A stretch of 64,000 bases of DNA from Paraburkholderia tuberum STM678 (GCF_902833905.1 NZ_CADFGP010000014.1:1-64000); one strand, 5' to 3'. Numbered from the stretch's first letter, positions 1 to 11,102 are shown. Notes: a model not told the origin generated them from the sequence alone. Numbers and translations: made by a program.

Positions 1-354
1 TTGGGCTTTACAGATCTTGGACTGCTCACCCCGCCACACCGCCTGATATCCGCTTCCTGTTCGTCAGGCCAGCATTTTGCCTGCGGCTTCCTTCAGATTC
101 CGCCTTACGACGGACACCCTTGCCGCGGACACCCTTGCCGTTCAGCTAGCACTTCCCCTTGCCGGGTGTGCAGAGGACTTTCACCCCCAAGTCATCCGGC
201 TCGCCACCACAGCGGGTCGGACAGCGCCAGTCACGGCGCTACGCGCCATGCCTGGCGCACCATAAAAAAACGGAGCCCGACTGGGCTCCGTTTTGTGACA
301 CCGCGATGACGCACGAGATCCGATGCGACAAAGCGTGAGGCGCGCGGCTTCGCG
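1..354. other. Intergenic block without a convincing gene
   Basis: Two overlapping plus-strand open frames cross this stretch, but neither has a ribosome binding site, a recognisable domain or normal composition (Pro, Arg, Cys and His rich), so I do not call a gene. The block holds an exact tandem duplication of the 15-mer cggacacccttgccg at 111-125 and 126-140, and ends with an intrinsic terminator at 264-294. The left part continues outside the window. Confidence 0.5.
264..294 (-). terminator. Intrinsic terminator after the purA/phosphoribosyltransferase genes
   Basis: A 9-bp perfect stem (270-278 with 283-291, ACGGAGCCC/GGGCTCCGT, 4-nt loop) is flanked by seven A on one side (264-270) and TTTT on the other (291-294). 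On the minus strand the stem is followed by a 7-T run, so it should end transcripts of the minus-strand gene that stops at 355. It may also work in the plus direction. Confidence 0.85.
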
Positions 355-942
355 TCAATTGCCCGACGCCTCATCGGCCTGGGCGATGCCGCGCTTGATC
401 CACGCGCCGAGGTTATGCGGACGCACCGTGTCCCACTCCTCGAACGGCTGATGAATCCACGGGTTGGTCGGCAGATACTGCACGTGGTAATCGGGCTTCA
501 CCTTCGAGCAGCCTTTGTACCACAGCACGGCCGAGCGCACCGCGGTGATGGCCGGATAGCGTTCCTTCAGATGCTGCTGCACGCGCGCGAGCGTGACGCC
601 CGAATCGACGAGGTCGTCGACGAGCAGCACGTTACCGTGCAGTTCGCCGCGCGTCATCGTGATGTATTGCGCGATGTCGAGTTCGCCCTGCTGTGTGCCC
701 GCTGCCTCGCGATAAGAGCTCGTTGCCAGAATCGCCAACGGCAGATCGTAGATGCGCGACAGCTGGTCGCCGACGCGCAGACCGCCGCGCGCGAGGCACA
801 GGATCTTGTCGAACTTCCAGCCCGATTCGTGCACGGCAAGTGCGAGCATCTCGATCAGCCGGTGATATTCGTCCCAGCCGACCCACAGGTTCTTGTCGTC
901 GTTGCGCGGATCTTTCATCGCGATCATGGGTACACCTTGCAT
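355..942 (-). CDS. Phosphoribosyltransferase family protein
   Basis: A 195-residue type I phosphoribosyltransferase, probably of the cytosolic hypoxanthine/xanthine class, which would transfer phosphoribose from PRPP to a purine base. The PRPP-binding loop is visible as VDDLVDSG at about residues 108-115, after a hydrophobic strand and before TLARV. An acidic/aromatic C-terminal part (WIHQPFEEWD) follows. It starts 3 bp after the purA stop, so the two are almost surely cotranscribed, which fits purine salvage beside AMP synthesis. An internal ATG at 927 has a better upstream AAGG and could be the true start (190 aa). The exact base substrate cannot be read from the sequence. Confidence 0.85.
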   Translation of the reverse strand: MQGVPMIAMKDPRNDDKNLWVGWDEYHRLIEMLALAVHESGWKFDKILCLARGGLRVGDQLSRIYDLPLAILATSSYREAAGTQQGELDIAQYITMTRGELHGNVLLVDDLVDSGVTLARVQQHLKERYPAITAVRSAVLWYKGCSKVKPDYHVQYLPTNPWIHQPFEEWDTVRPHNLGAWIKRGIAQADEASGN

Positions 943-945
943 CGC

Positions 946-2322
<1,377 letters not shown>

Positions 2323-2513
2323 TTACCTAGGTTCGCGGAAGCTTCCGGAATTTTTCCGTTTCCGCTCAACGGTATGCACGTTATGTTGAGTATTGGAAGG
2401 GATGCGCGGCCGCGCAGAGTCGCTCGACCGCGCGCGATTCGGGCGGTGGTTGCGCCGCCCTCGGGCGAACGTCGGGTGACGGGTCCCCGGCAGCGTAGAT
2501 CGGAACGCGCGGC

Positions 2514-3665
2514 TCAAGCGCGCGGTTCGACCACCCATGCGCCATTGCGCTCGACCAGCACCCGGTCGAACGCGAATTCATCGAGATCGTGCTTGTGGCC
2601 AGGCAGCGCCTGGATTACCACTTCACCGCCATCGCGCAATGCCGCGACCGCCACGCGCAACGCTTCGTCGTGCCGCCACGGCGCGAGGATCGCGCTGCTG
2701 CGCGCTTCGACCGGCGAGATCCGCGCGACTTCGCGCAGATCCAGCGAAAAGCCGGTTGCCGCGCGAGCGCGGCCATAGGCCTGACCGACGTGGTCGTAAC
2801 GGCCGCCGCGCGCGACCGCGTTCGGCACGCCGTCCACGTAAGCGGAGAACATCACGCCGCTGTGGTACGCGTAGCCGCGCAGATCGGCGAGGTCGATCAT
2901 CACTTCGGCGCCGTCGACCTGGCTCGCGAGGAACGCGAGGTCGTCGAGCGCGCGGGCGATCGCCGGTGAATTCGGCAGACGCGCGCGGGCCTCTTCGAGC
3001 ACCGACGCGTCGCCGTACAGCGTCGGCAGCGCGCGCAGCGCATCGCGAATCACCGGCGAGAATTGCGCGGTCATCTCGACCAGACGCGGCACGTCCTTGC
3101 CGGCCAGCGCGTCGTAGAGCGCCGGGCCCAGTTCCTCGGCGGCCGGCTCGGCTTCGATCAGCGCGGCCAGCACGCCCGCGTGACACAGGTCCAGACGCAC
3201 CTTCGCGAGGCCGGCGAGACGCAGCGCGTCGAGCATCAGCTGCTGGATTTCGAGGTCCGCTTCGAGCCCCGCGTGGCCGTAGATTTCCGCACCGATCTGG
3301 ATCTGCTCACGCGTCGCATGCAGGCCGCGCGGGCGCGTATGCGCGACGTTGCCCGCATAGCAAAGACGCGTGACGCCTTGGCGGTTCAGCAGATGCGCGT
3401 CGATGCGCGCGACCTGCGGCGTGATGTCGGCGCGCAGACCGAGCGTGCGGCCCGACAGCTGATCGACGAGCTTGAAGGTGCGCAGATTCAGATCGTGCCC
3501 ACCGCCCGTCAGCAGCGACTCGAGGTATTCGAGCAGCGGCGGCATCACCATCTCGTAGCCGTACGAGCGGAAACGGTCCAGCAAATGACGCCGCAATTCT
3601 TCGATCTTGCGGGCCTCCGACGGCAGCACGTCGGCGATATTCTCAGGAAGCAACCAGGTCGACAT
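2514..3665 (-). CDS. hisZ: ATP phosphoribosyltransferase regulatory subunit
   Basis: HisZ is a catalytically inactive histidyl-tRNA synthetase paralogue that assembles with short-form HisG and makes the first step of histidine synthesis active and histidine-sensitive. The 383-residue protein opens with the family start ([20 protein letters not shown]), has motif-2-like sequence [21 protein letters not shown] around residues 109-129, and lacks the C-terminal anticodon-binding domain of HisS. True HisS is encoded about 8 kb away at 11878-13218, so the two paralogues are easy to tell apart. HisG itself is not in the window. It lies between the 63-aa membrane protein gene and purA. Confidence 0.95.
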   Translation of the reverse strand: MSTWLLPENIADVLPSEARKIEELRRHLLDRFRSYGYEMVMPPLLEYLESLLTGGGHDLNLRTFKLVDQLSGRTLGLRADITPQVARIDAHLLNRQGVTRLCYAGNVAHTRPRGLHATREQIQIGAEIYGHAGLEADLEIQQLMLDALRLAGLAKVRLDLCHAGVLAALIEAEPAAEELGPALYDALAGKDVPRLVEMTAQFSPVIRDALRALPTLYGDASVLEEARARLPNSPAIARALDDLAFLASQVDGAEVMIDLADLRGYAYHSGVMFSAYVDGVPNAVARGGRYDHVGQAYGRARAATGFSLDLREVARISPVEARSSAILAPWRHDEALRVAVAALRDGGEVVIQALPGHKHDLDEFAFDRVLVERNGAWVVEPRA

Positions 3666-3882
3666 CGATACAGTCCTACGGCGTTGAACACGGCGTCTTG
3701 CAGCGCCGATGATGAGTGTGAATGACGTAGAGCGGCTTGATTCTGGCGGCTGACACAGACGCCCGGGCGGCGCTTTGCGGCACGCGCGCGACGCGCGGCG
3801 GCGTGGCCGGTCAGTACGCGTTTTGCTCGGGCCGGCAAAACACGCCGCAACACGCGGCGTTCGTCAGACAAGCAAGCCGGCT

Positions 3883-4074
3883 TCAGGTCGCGATGAACAG
3901 TAGAACCAGCCCGAGCAACATCACGATGAGCCCTCCGACACGAATCTGATGCGGCGGTCGTTCCGCTATTTTACGGAACGTGTCGCGCCAGGCGGTTGGA
4001 AAAACGAACGGAAACATCCCCTCGATAATCAGCATCAGCGCGATCGCGAGCAATAACGAACCAGCTATGTCCAT
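3883..4074 (-). CDS. DUF2065 small inner-membrane protein
   Basis: A 63-residue protein with two predicted membrane segments (about 5-25 and 46-62) joined by a short basic loop containing WRDTFRKIAERPP. This matches the DUF2065 (YjeT-like) family, which is regularly found just after hflC in proteobacteria and has no assigned function. It starts 43 bp after the hflC stop and is probably in the hflKC transcript. A partner or accessory role for HflKC is only inferred from position. Confidence 0.9.
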   Translation of the reverse strand: MDIAGSLLLAIALMLIIEGMFPFVFPTAWRDTFRKIAERPPHQIRVGGLIVMLLGLVLLFIAT

Positions 4075-4117
4075 GCGAGTGAAGCGGCCGCGATGCGGAT
4101 GCCGCGGCCTTCGGTAA

Positions 4118-5023
4118 TCAGCGTTTGCGCGCAGCAGGCGCGGAAGCGTCCGGGGCGACGCCGCCGGTCGGGCTACGCATGAAGCGGAAGAACTCGCTAC
4201 TGGAGTCGACCACGATCAGGTCGCCCGGCTTGAAGGTCTTCCGGTACGCCTGCATGCTTTGATAAAACTGGTAGAACTGCGGATCCTTGCCGAACGCTTC
4301 GGCAGCGATCTCCGCGGCCTTTGCATCGCCTTCGCCGCGAATGCCCTGCGCCTGCGCGAGGCCGTCGGCGAGCACCGCCTGCTGCTTCGCGAGCGCGTCC
4401 GCGCGGATCTGGTTCGCTTCGGCGGCGCCCTTCGCTCGCTCGTCCACCGCGACCTGCTTGCGCGCGGCGATCATGCGCTTGAATACCGAGTCGGCCACCG
4501 CTGCCGGGAAATCGACGCGCGTGAGTTGCACATCCACGACCGATACGCCGAGCGATGCCGCGCCCTTGTCCATCGCACCGCGGGCCTGTTCGGCGATCGC
4601 CGGTTGTTTGGCGAGCGCGTCGGACAGCGTGAACTTGCCGAACGCGTCGCCGAGCGCGCCGCGCGACAGCAGCGCGAGCCGGTCGGGCAGACTCTGCGGA
4701 TCACCCTTCGTTTCGGCGATCAGCTTCAGCGGATCGGTCACGCGGAACTTGATCACCGGGTTGACCAGCAGATCGGTTTTGTCGGACGTGACGTAATGAT
4801 CTTCGTCGGGTGCGTCGAGCGACTGGATGCGATTGTCGACGAACGCGACCGTTTGCAGCGGCGGCGGCAGCTTCACGTGCAGCCCCGGGCCGAGCAGCGT
4901 GGGCGTCGCGTCGCCGCGCCCGGACAACACAGCCATATGCCGTTGATCGACGACGAACACCATCGACGATGCCGCGAACAGCACGATGACGAGCGCGACG
5001 ACGAGCGCAATGATTCGGTTCAT
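4118..5023 (-). CDS. hflC: HflC, membrane protease modulator
   Basis: HflC and HflK form a large SPFH (band 7) complex in the inner membrane that encloses and modulates the FtsH protease. The 301-residue protein has an N-terminal membrane anchor (about 4-24), an SPFH domain in the middle, an Ala/Glu/Lys-rich coiled-coil part around 180-250, and a short periplasmic tail ending in AARKR. It starts 15 bp after hflK, in the order hflK-hflC, which is the standard operon arrangement. Length and features are normal. Confidence 0.96.
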   Translation of the reverse strand: MNRIIALVVALVIVLFAASSMVFVVDQRHMAVLSGRGDATPTLLGPGLHVKLPPPLQTVAFVDNRIQSLDAPDEDHYVTSDKTDLLVNPVIKFRVTDPLKLIAETKGDPQSLPDRLALLSRGALGDAFGKFTLSDALAKQPAIAEQARGAMDKGAASLGVSVVDVQLTRVDFPAAVADSVFKRMIAARKQVAVDERAKGAAEANQIRADALAKQQAVLADGLAQAQGIRGEGDAKAAEIAAEAFGKDPQFYQFYQSMQAYRKTFKPGDLIVVDSSSEFFRFMRSPTGGVAPDASAPAARKR

Positions 5024-5038
5024 ATTCTTGTGCGCTCC

Positions 5039-6442
5039 TTATTGAACGTCGTCTTCACGCATGCGATTGCGGAACGCTTCGCGCGAGCGCAGCGACGCGG
5101 CGCTCGGCCGGCTCGCTGGCGCAGGCGCGGAAGCGGCGGGTGCGGATGCGCCATCGGCGGCGGAGCCTGCCGCGGCACCGGTCTCAGCGGCCGACGCGGC
5201 CGACGGCGCGGCCGCACTCGCCGCTTGCGGCGCGCCCGCGACAGCAGGACCCGAAGCGGCGGCGCCCGCCGCCGCGGCCTGGCGTTCGCGGTTCTGCTCG
5301 ACGAGCCTGTCGAGCGGAAGATACAGCACGTTGTTGCCGTTCTTCGCGTCGACGAACACCTTGGTCGCGTTCGCGTAAATCTGCTGCATGGTTTCCATGT
5401 ACAGGCGGAAGCGCACGACGGCCGGCGCCTTCGCGTATTGGGCGTAGACCTGGTTGAAGCGCTCGGCCTCGGCCTGCGCCTGCGCGACCGTGGTCTGGCT
5501 ATAGGTTTTGGCTTCCTGGACCTGACGATCGACGTCGGCCTGCGCGCGCGGCAGAAGATCGGCCGCATAAGCCTGCGCATCGCGTTTCGCGCGTTCGTTT
5601 TCGTCGTGTACCTTCGCAGCGTCGGCGAACGCAGGTTGCACCTGCTCGGGCACCTGCACGCTCTGGATCGTCACGCCCGTGACTGCCAGACCGGACTGGT
5701 CCTGATCGAGCGATTGCTGGATCGCCGCGATCAGCTGCTGGCGCAAAGTTTCGTGATCCTGATCGAGGATATCGCTAGTGCTCTGCGCGCCGACGATGCC
5801 GCGCACCGCCGCCTGCGCGGCATGCATCACGCTCTGGTCGGGATCGACGCTGCGAAACAGAAAGTCGTTGGGCTTGCGCACCTGGTACTGCACGGCGAAG
5901 CGCACGTCGACGATGTCGCCGTCGTGCGTGAGCATTGACGCGTCCTTCACGTTCGCGAGACGCACCACATTGCTACGGCCGATCTCGACCTGGCGGATCT
6001 GCCCGACATTGACGAACTCGTGGGACTCGAACGGAAACGGCAGACGCCAGTGCACGCCCGGCTCCGCGGTATAGCGATACTTGCCGAACTGCAGCACGAC
6101 GGCCGCCTGGCCATCCTGCACGACGAACACACCGCTGCCGAGATAGATCGCGATCAGCACGCCGATCACGATGCCGACGCCGATGCGCGCGCCACGGCCG
6201 TTGTCAGGACGGCCACCGCCGACACCGCCGCCCCTGCGCCCGAAAATCCGGGACAGACGGCGATTGAATTCGCGCCACATTTCGTCGAGGTCGGGCGGAC
6301 CTTCACCGTCGCGTGCCGGTCGCTTCGGATCGTTCGGCCGTTGCCGGTCGCCGTTGCCGTCGCCCCGGCCCCAACGCGGATCGTTCAGTGAAAGCAAGGC
6401 GCGCATACGCAGCCAGATACTCCGCTCGTTGTAATCGTTCAC
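5039..6442 (-). CDS. hflK: HflK, membrane protease modulator
   Basis: HflK is the larger subunit of the HflKC complex that surrounds FtsH. The 467-residue protein has a Gly/Arg/Pro-rich cytosolic N-terminus (residues 20-84, including GRRGGGVGGG), a membrane segment at about 86-107, and an SPFH domain starting at VVQDGQAAVVLQFGKY. A coiled-coil stretch follows, then an Ala/Pro-rich low-complexity tail (about 385-455). The tail is longer than in E. coli HflK (419 aa) and probably disordered in the periplasm. It follows hflX after 49 bp, as in the conserved hfq-hflX-hflK-hflC order. Confidence 0.96.
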   Translation of the reverse strand: MNDYNERSIWLRMRALLSLNDPRWGRGDGNGDRQRPNDPKRPARDGEGPPDLDEMWREFNRRLSRIFGRRGGGVGGGRPDNGRGARIGVGIVIGVLIAIYLGSGVFVVQDGQAAVVLQFGKYRYTAEPGVHWRLPFPFESHEFVNVGQIRQVEIGRSNVVRLANVKDASMLTHDGDIVDVRFAVQYQVRKPNDFLFRSVDPDQSVMHAAQAAVRGIVGAQSTSDILDQDHETLRQQLIAAIQQSLDQDQSGLAVTGVTIQSVQVPEQVQPAFADAAKVHDENERAKRDAQAYAADLLPRAQADVDRQVQEAKTYSQTTVAQAQAEAERFNQVYAQYAKAPAVVRFRLYMETMQQIYANATKVFVDAKNGNNVLYLPLDRLVEQNRERQAAAAGAAASGPAVAGAPQAASAAAPSAASAAETGAAAGSAADGASAPAASAPAPASRPSAASLRSREAFRNRMREDDVQ

Positions 6443-6491
6443 CTGTGTTCGTTCACCAGAGTAGACAGCGGGTCAGTGCAATTGGAACGGG

Positions 6492-7706
6492 TCAGTGCCC
6501 GAGTTCTGGAACCTTGTGGTCGTCGCGCAGTTGCGCCGCGCGGTCATCTTGCGACGCATCGAGCGGCATGTCGGCAAGCGGTTCGGCTGTAGCGATTTCG
6601 GCGATGGCAGCGCGCAATGCATCCAGCCCCTGCCCGGTGCGCGCGCTCAAAAAGACGCGCGAAATATTACCATACTCGTCCCGCTCGACCGCGTCGCCAC
6701 GGGCTGCCAGCTCTGGCACCGCGTCGATCTTGTTGAACACGAGCACCTGACGGATCGTGTCCGCGCCGATCGCGTGCAACACCTCGTTGACCTGATCGAT
6801 CTGGTCGAGCCGCACCGCGCTCGATGCATCGACGACATGCAGCAGCAGGTCCGCGTGAATGGTTTCCTCGAGCGTCGCGCGGAACGCGGCGACGAGCTGG
6901 TGCGGCAGCTCGCGGATGAAACCGACGGTATCGGACACCACCACCTGCCCCGCTTCGTCGCCCAGATACACGCGCCGCGAGGTGGTATCGAGCGTGGCGA
7001 ACAACTGGTCGGCGGCATACGCCTGCGCCTTGGTCAGCGCGTTGAAGAGCGTCGATTTGCCGGCGTTCGTGTAGCCGACGAGCGACACCGACATCGTCTG
7101 GTTGCGATGCCGCGCCCGGCGTTGCGTGCCATGCTGGCGGCGCAGCTTGTCGAGGCGGATCTTGAGCGCCTTGATGCGCTCGCCGATCAGCCGGCGGTCG
7201 GTTTCGAGCTGCGTCTCGCCTGGACCGCGCAATCCGATACCGCCCTTCTGACGTTCGAGGTGGGTCCACGCGCGAATCAGCCGGGTCGACAGATATTGCA
7301 GCTGCGCGAGTTCGACCTGCAGCTTGCCTTCGTGGCTGCGCGCGCGCTGCGCGAAAATGTCGAGGATCAGACTGGTGCGATCGACCACGCGCCGATTAAG
7401 CGCCCGCTCCAGATTGCGCTGCTGCGCAGGCGCCAGAGCATGGTTGAAGATCACGAGTTCGATGTCGTTTGCTTCGCACGCAAGGCGCAATTCTTCGGCC
7501 TTGCCGCTGCCGACGAACATCTTCGCGTCGGGACTGGAACGGCGTCCGGTGAGGGTGACCAGGGGGTTCGCGCCCGCGCTGTGCGCGAGCAGGCTGAGTT
7601 CTTCGAGACTGGCTTCGAAATCGATCTTGCCGAAGTCGATGCCAACGAGCGCTGCATTGATCAAATTGGAGGGTATCAAAATGACGCGGCCGGGAGTGAT
7701 CGCCAA
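6492..7706 (-). CDS. hflX: GTPase HflX
   Basis: HflX is a ribosome-binding GTPase that splits stalled or heat-damaged 70S ribosomes. The 404-residue protein has the HflX N-terminal domain with the GGIGLRGPGETQLE signature at 155-168, a basic coiled-coil linker, and the G domain with G1 motif GYTNAGKST at 211-219, DTVGFIRELP (G3) and NKID (G4). It begins 30 bp after the hfq stop and is most likely cotranscribed with it, the usual arrangement in proteobacteria. Confidence 0.97.
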   Translation of the reverse strand: MAITPGRVILIPSNLINAALVGIDFGKIDFEASLEELSLLAHSAGANPLVTLTGRRSSPDAKMFVGSGKAEELRLACEANDIELVIFNHALAPAQQRNLERALNRRVVDRTSLILDIFAQRARSHEGKLQVELAQLQYLSTRLIRAWTHLERQKGGIGLRGPGETQLETDRRLIGERIKALKIRLDKLRRQHGTQRRARHRNQTMSVSLVGYTNAGKSTLFNALTKAQAYAADQLFATLDTTSRRVYLGDEAGQVVVSDTVGFIRELPHQLVAAFRATLEETIHADLLLHVVDASSAVRLDQIDQVNEVLHAIGADTIRQVLVFNKIDAVPELAARGDAVERDEYGNISRVFLSARTGQGLDALRAAIAEIATAEPLADMPLDASQDDRAAQLRDDHKVPELGH

Positions 7707-7736
7707 CGGGCGACAGTGTGCCGGCCGCGGCGAGGG

Positions 7737-7973
7737 TTAGGACTGTTCGGAATCCGGGTGGAAATTCACCGGACGGGCAGGCACGACCGTCGAAATGGCG
7801 TGCTTGTAGACCATCTGGGTGACCGTATTCCGGAGCAACACGACGTACTGGTCGAACGATTCGATGTTCCCTTGAAGCTTGATGCCGTTGACCAGGTAGA
7901 TCGACACCGGCACATGCTCTTTACGCAGTGCGTTCAAAAACGGGTCTTGTAACAATTGCCCTTTGTTGCTCAT
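7737..7973 (-). CDS. hfq: RNA chaperone Hfq
   Basis: Hfq forms a hexameric ring that pairs small RNAs with mRNAs. The 78-residue protein starts [14 protein letters not shown], has Sm1 ([18 protein letters not shown]) and Sm2 ([10 protein letters not shown]) motifs, and a very short C-terminal tail (about 12 residues after the Sm fold), as is typical of beta-proteobacteria. I chose the start at 7973, not the upstream in-frame ATG at 8039, because it gives the family N-terminus and has CGGAG 8 nt upstream. It lies between der and hflX. Confidence 0.98.
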   Translation of the reverse strand: MSNKGQLLQDPFLNALRKEHVPVSIYLVNGIKLQGNIESFDQYVVLLRNTVTQMVYKHAISTVVPARPVNFHPDSEQS

Positions 7974-8046
7974 AGCAAACTCCGTATTTTTTTGCAGGTT
8001 GACTGAATTGACGGCGAAGAAAAAGAGATCCGCCGCCAACCGCTAC

Positions 8047-8052
8047 ACTATA
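8047..8052 (-). promoter_or_regulatory. Possible -10 element of an hfq promoter
   Basis: On the minus strand the 175-bp der-hfq spacer contains TATAGT about 75 nt before the hfq start. It is a good match to a sigma70 -10 box, but I see no convincing -35 at the usual distance. An hfq promoter here is plausible because the gap is long; the exact element is uncertain. Confidence 0.3.
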
Positions 8053-8148
8053 GCTGATTTTCATTTCGACGCGCGGGCCCGGGACCCCCGGCCAAACCCA
8101 GCATACACGCGGGTTTCAGCCCAGCTTTAAGACCAGCTTCAGCTTGCT

Positions 8149-9486
8149 TCAGCCTTTGTCCGCGTAAGGGTTCGTCGACGATCTGAACTCTATTCGCAAT
8201 GGAGTCCCCGTCAGCTTGAAAGTTTCCCGGAAGCGATTTTCGAGGTACCGCTTATACGTGTCGGTGATCGCGTCGAGCGCATTGCCGTGAATCACGATAA
8301 TCGGCGGATTCTGTCCGCCCTGGTGTGCGTAACGCAGCTTCGGACGCACTGGACCGCGACGGCGCGGCTGCTGGAATTCGACCGCCTCGATCAGCGCGCG
8401 CGTCAGCTTCGGCGTCGGCAGCTTCGACATCGCGGCCGTGTACGCGTCGTCGACCGAACGCATCAGCGGCCCGATTCCGGTTTTTTCCGCGGCGGAAATG
8501 AAATGGAATTTGGCGAAGTCCAGAAATTTTAGTTTGCGTTCGAGGTCGGCTTTGGTGCGCTCGCGCACATGCGGATCGAGACCGTCCCATTTGTTCACGC
8601 CAACCACCAGCGCGCGGCCCTGCTCGACGACGAAGCCAGCGATGTGCGCATCCTGATCCGAGATGTCCTGACGCGCGTCGAGCAGCAGGATCACGACGTT
8701 CGCATCGGAGATCGACTGCAGCGTCTTCACGACCGAGAACTTTTCGATCGCCTCGAACACCTTGCCGCGGCGGCGCAGGCCGGCCGTGTCGATCAGCGTA
8801 TACGGCTTGCCGTTGCGCTCGAAATCGACGTAGATCGAGTCGCGCGTAGTGCCGGGCATGTCGAACGCGATCACGCGCTCTTCGCCGACCAGCGCATTGA
8901 TCAGCGTCGACTTACCAACGTTCGGCCGGCCGACGATGGCGATCTTCACGCCGCGCGCTTCCTTGTCTTCCTCGCTCTCTTCCGGCTGACCGGCATACGC
9001 GACTTCGAGCGCCTCGTTGATCATGTCGGTGACGCCGTCGCCGTGCGCGGCCGAAATCGCGCGCGGATCGCCGAGACCGAGTTCGTAGAAGTCGGCCGCG
9101 ACGTTGGCGTACTTCATGCCCTCGGCCTTGTTCACGACGAGGAAGATCGGCCGGCCGACCTTGCGCAGATAGTCGGCGATCGACTTGTCCAGCGGCGCGA
9201 GACCGTTGCGCCCATCGACGATGAACACGACGACGTCCGACTCCTCGACCGCCTGGCGGGTCTGGCGCGCCATCTCGTGCAGGATGCCGTCTTTCGCGAC
9301 CGGCTCGAAGCCGCCGGTGTCGACGACCAGATACGGCCGCTCGCCGGCGCGTCCTTCGCCGTAATGGCGATCGCGCGTGAGACCGGGCAGGTCGGCAACC
9401 AGCGCATCACGCGAACGCGTAAGGCGGTTGAACAGCGTGGATTTCCCCACATTGGGGCGCCCAACGAGGGCAATAACGGGTTTCAT
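8149..9486 (-). CDS. der: Ribosome biogenesis GTPase Der (EngA)
   Basis: Der is an essential double-GTPase needed for 50S subunit maturation. The 445-residue protein has two tandem G domains, with P-loops [10 protein letters not shown] at 8-17 and again at about 186-195. DTGGF and DTAGLRRR (G3) and NKAE/NKWD (G4) motifs follow in each, and a KH-like C-terminal domain comes last. Length is normal. It is separated from bamB by a terminator and a 470-bp gap, so der-hfq-hflX-hflKC probably has its own promoter in that gap. Confidence 0.98.
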   Translation of the reverse strand: MKPVIALVGRPNVGKSTLFNRLTRSRDALVADLPGLTRDRHYGEGRAGERPYLVVDTGGFEPVAKDGILHEMARQTRQAVEESDVVVFIVDGRNGLAPLDKSIADYLRKVGRPIFLVVNKAEGMKYANVAADFYELGLGDPRAISAAHGDGVTDMINEALEVAYAGQPEESEEDKEARGVKIAIVGRPNVGKSTLINALVGEERVIAFDMPGTTRDSIYVDFERNGKPYTLIDTAGLRRRGKVFEAIEKFSVVKTLQSISDANVVILLLDARQDISDQDAHIAGFVVEQGRALVVGVNKWDGLDPHVRERTKADLERKLKFLDFAKFHFISAAEKTGIGPLMRSVDDAYTAAMSKLPTPKLTRALIEAVEFQQPRRRGPVRPKLRYAHQGGQNPPIIVIHGNALDAITDTYKRYLENRFRETFKLTGTPLRIEFRSSTNPYADKG

Positions 9487-9907
9487 CTGATGTTGTTCAC
9501 GGTGAAACGCGGGATCGCAACCGATCGCGCGCGTAGCGACGCCAGGCGGGCGCCACGGGGTGGCGTTCTGACGAAATTATCACGAATTCAGCCTGCTCCG
9601 GATGCGCGATCGATATGCGCATCCAGGCGGACGGGCGTGGGCTGCACAGACGCCGCCGGGGGCGCCTGCTTCAGACCGGGCTGCTCGACGGCTGACGCGC
9701 TCGTGTTCGAGGGCGTCTTTAATTTGCAAGGCCGTCGACGAAGCGCACGCGCCGCCTTGCATGCCGGCGGCCACAGCCTCGATCCGACTTGCCGGACCAG
9801 CCCGTCCGGCGATTTTTTCTATTGAGCCTGCCCGATCACGCGACGGGCAGCGTGGCAACCCGACGCACGAGCCGCACGCCAAAGCCGGCGCAGACTTCAA
9901 TTAAAAA
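9487..9907. other. Long intergenic region between bamB terminator and der
   Basis: About 420 bp with no credible gene: the small open frames on both strands have no ribosome binding site and no family resemblance. It holds an 8-bp inverted repeat (9600-9607 with 9617-9624, GGATGCGC/GCGCATCC) and, nearer der, an AT-rich patch around 9570-9590 that reads TGATAATTT on the minus strand, a possible -10 of a der promoter. Confidence 0.5.
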
Positions 9908-9937
9908 GCGCGCGGCCGGCAAAGCCGGCCTGCGCGC
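9903..9937 (-). terminator. Intrinsic terminator of bamB
   Basis: On the minus strand, 20 nt after the bamB stop, a long GC stem (9908-9920 with 9924-9937, one bulged base, AAA loop in plus-strand reading) is followed by TTTTT (9903-9907 read in reverse). This is a strong rho-independent terminator separating the hisS-yfgM-bamB unit from der. Confidence 0.88.
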
Positions 9938-9956
9938 CTGACATCATCTATCGCGA

Positions 9957-11102
9957 TCAGCGCGGACGATAGCCGAACAGGCCGCCGTCGCGCGTCTGTA
10001 CGACCAGCGTGTCGCCAGCCAGCACCGGCGCCGCGGTAATCGCGCTGCCGTCGGTCTTCACTCGTGCGACGAGCGTGCCGTCGACGGTCGACAGGAAATG
10101 CACGAAGCCCTTGTAGTCGCCGAACACGGCCGCGCGGCCGAGCAGCGTCGGCACGCTCAGGTCGCGGTTCTTCAGCGTGTCGTTCTTCCACAGCACCGAG
10201 CCGTTGTTCACGTCGAATGCGGACACGACCGACCAGTCGTCGGCGGCGACCACGCTGCGCTCATCCTGCGCGAGGCCGGTCGTGCTCGAGAACGGCTTGC
10301 CCCACAGCGCGCGGCCCGAGTTGGCGTCGAAACAGCCAATCTGGCCCTGGAACGTCACCGCGCAGGTCTCCGAACCCACCAGCGTGGGCGGGCCGGTCAC
10401 GTCGTTGATACGCTCGACCTCGGTCACGCCCTTCGGATATGACACCGGCGTTTGCCAGTAGGCGTCGCCCGTCTGCAAGTTGATCGCGGCGAACGAGCCG
10501 CCCGGGAAGCCGGCCAGCACGGCCGCGTCACCTGCGAACGTCATGCCCGACGACACGCGCAGGTTCAGCGGCACCGCGCGGTTGCGGAAGTTCCACTTCT
10601 GCTCGCCGGTTTGCGCGTTGAACGCGACGATCTGGCCGTCGATCGTGCGCACGATCACGAGGCCGTTGCCGACGAGCGGCGGCGTAATGATCTCGCCCGG
10701 CGCCTTCGCGGTCCACAGCTGCTTGCCGTCCGCGCCTAGCACGTACACGTCGCCCTTCAAGCCACCGACCGCGGTGAGCGTGCCATCGCTGCCGACGCCC
10801 GCCGACAGATCATCGTGCAACTTGACGCGCCACACGTCCTTGCCCGTTTGCGCGTCGATCTTGGCGACCGTGCCATTCGTGCCGGCAGCATACACGGCAT
10901 TGCCGACCGCAACCGGCGAGAACAGGTAGCGGCCCGCCTTGCCGACACTCGCCGACCAGGTCTGCTGCACGTCGAGCACGGGTTTGAACTCGGTGAGCGG
11001 CGTCGGCACACGGCGCTCGTCTTTCGTGGATGAGCAAGCCGCCAGCGTGAGAACGGTCATCGCACAGATAACGGGCACGGCGTAACGTTTCAGCAGATTC
11101 AT
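9957..11102 (-). CDS. bamB: Outer membrane assembly lipoprotein BamB
   Basis: BamB is a beta-propeller lipoprotein of the BAM complex that inserts beta-barrel proteins into the outer membrane. From the ATG at 11102 the protein has 381 residues with a lipoprotein signal ending LTLAAC (Cys23), then repeated PQQ-like blades such as ALWGKPFSS and SVLWKND. A start five codons upstream is possible but would lengthen the signal peptide needlessly. It follows yfgM after 79 bp and is followed by a terminator. bamC is also in the window (19686-20825). Confidence 0.96.
   Translation of the reverse strand: MNLLKRYAVPVICAMTVLTLAACSSTKDERRVPTPLTEFKPVLDVQQTWSASVGKAGRYLFSPVAVGNAVYAAGTNGTVAKIDAQTGKDVWRVKLHDDLSAGVGSDGTLTAVGGLKGDVYVLGADGKQLWTAKAPGEIITPPLVGNGLVIVRTIDGQIVAFNAQTGEQKWNFRNRAVPLNLRVSSGMTFAGDAAVLAGFPGGSFAAINLQTGDAYWQTPVSYPKGVTEVERINDVTGPPTLVGSETCAVTFQGQIGCFDANSGRALWGKPFSSTTGLAQDERSVVAADDWSVVSAFDVNNGSVLWKNDTLKNRDLSVPTLLGRAAVFGDYKGFVHFLSTVDGTLVARVKTDGSAITAAPVLAGDTLVVQTRDGGLFGYRPR

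Noticed and set aside
9580..9900. A 106-codon minus-strand frame between bamB and der
   Set aside because: No ribosome binding site, no homology I can recognise, Arg/Ala/Cys-rich composition, and it ignores the regulatory setting of the gap.
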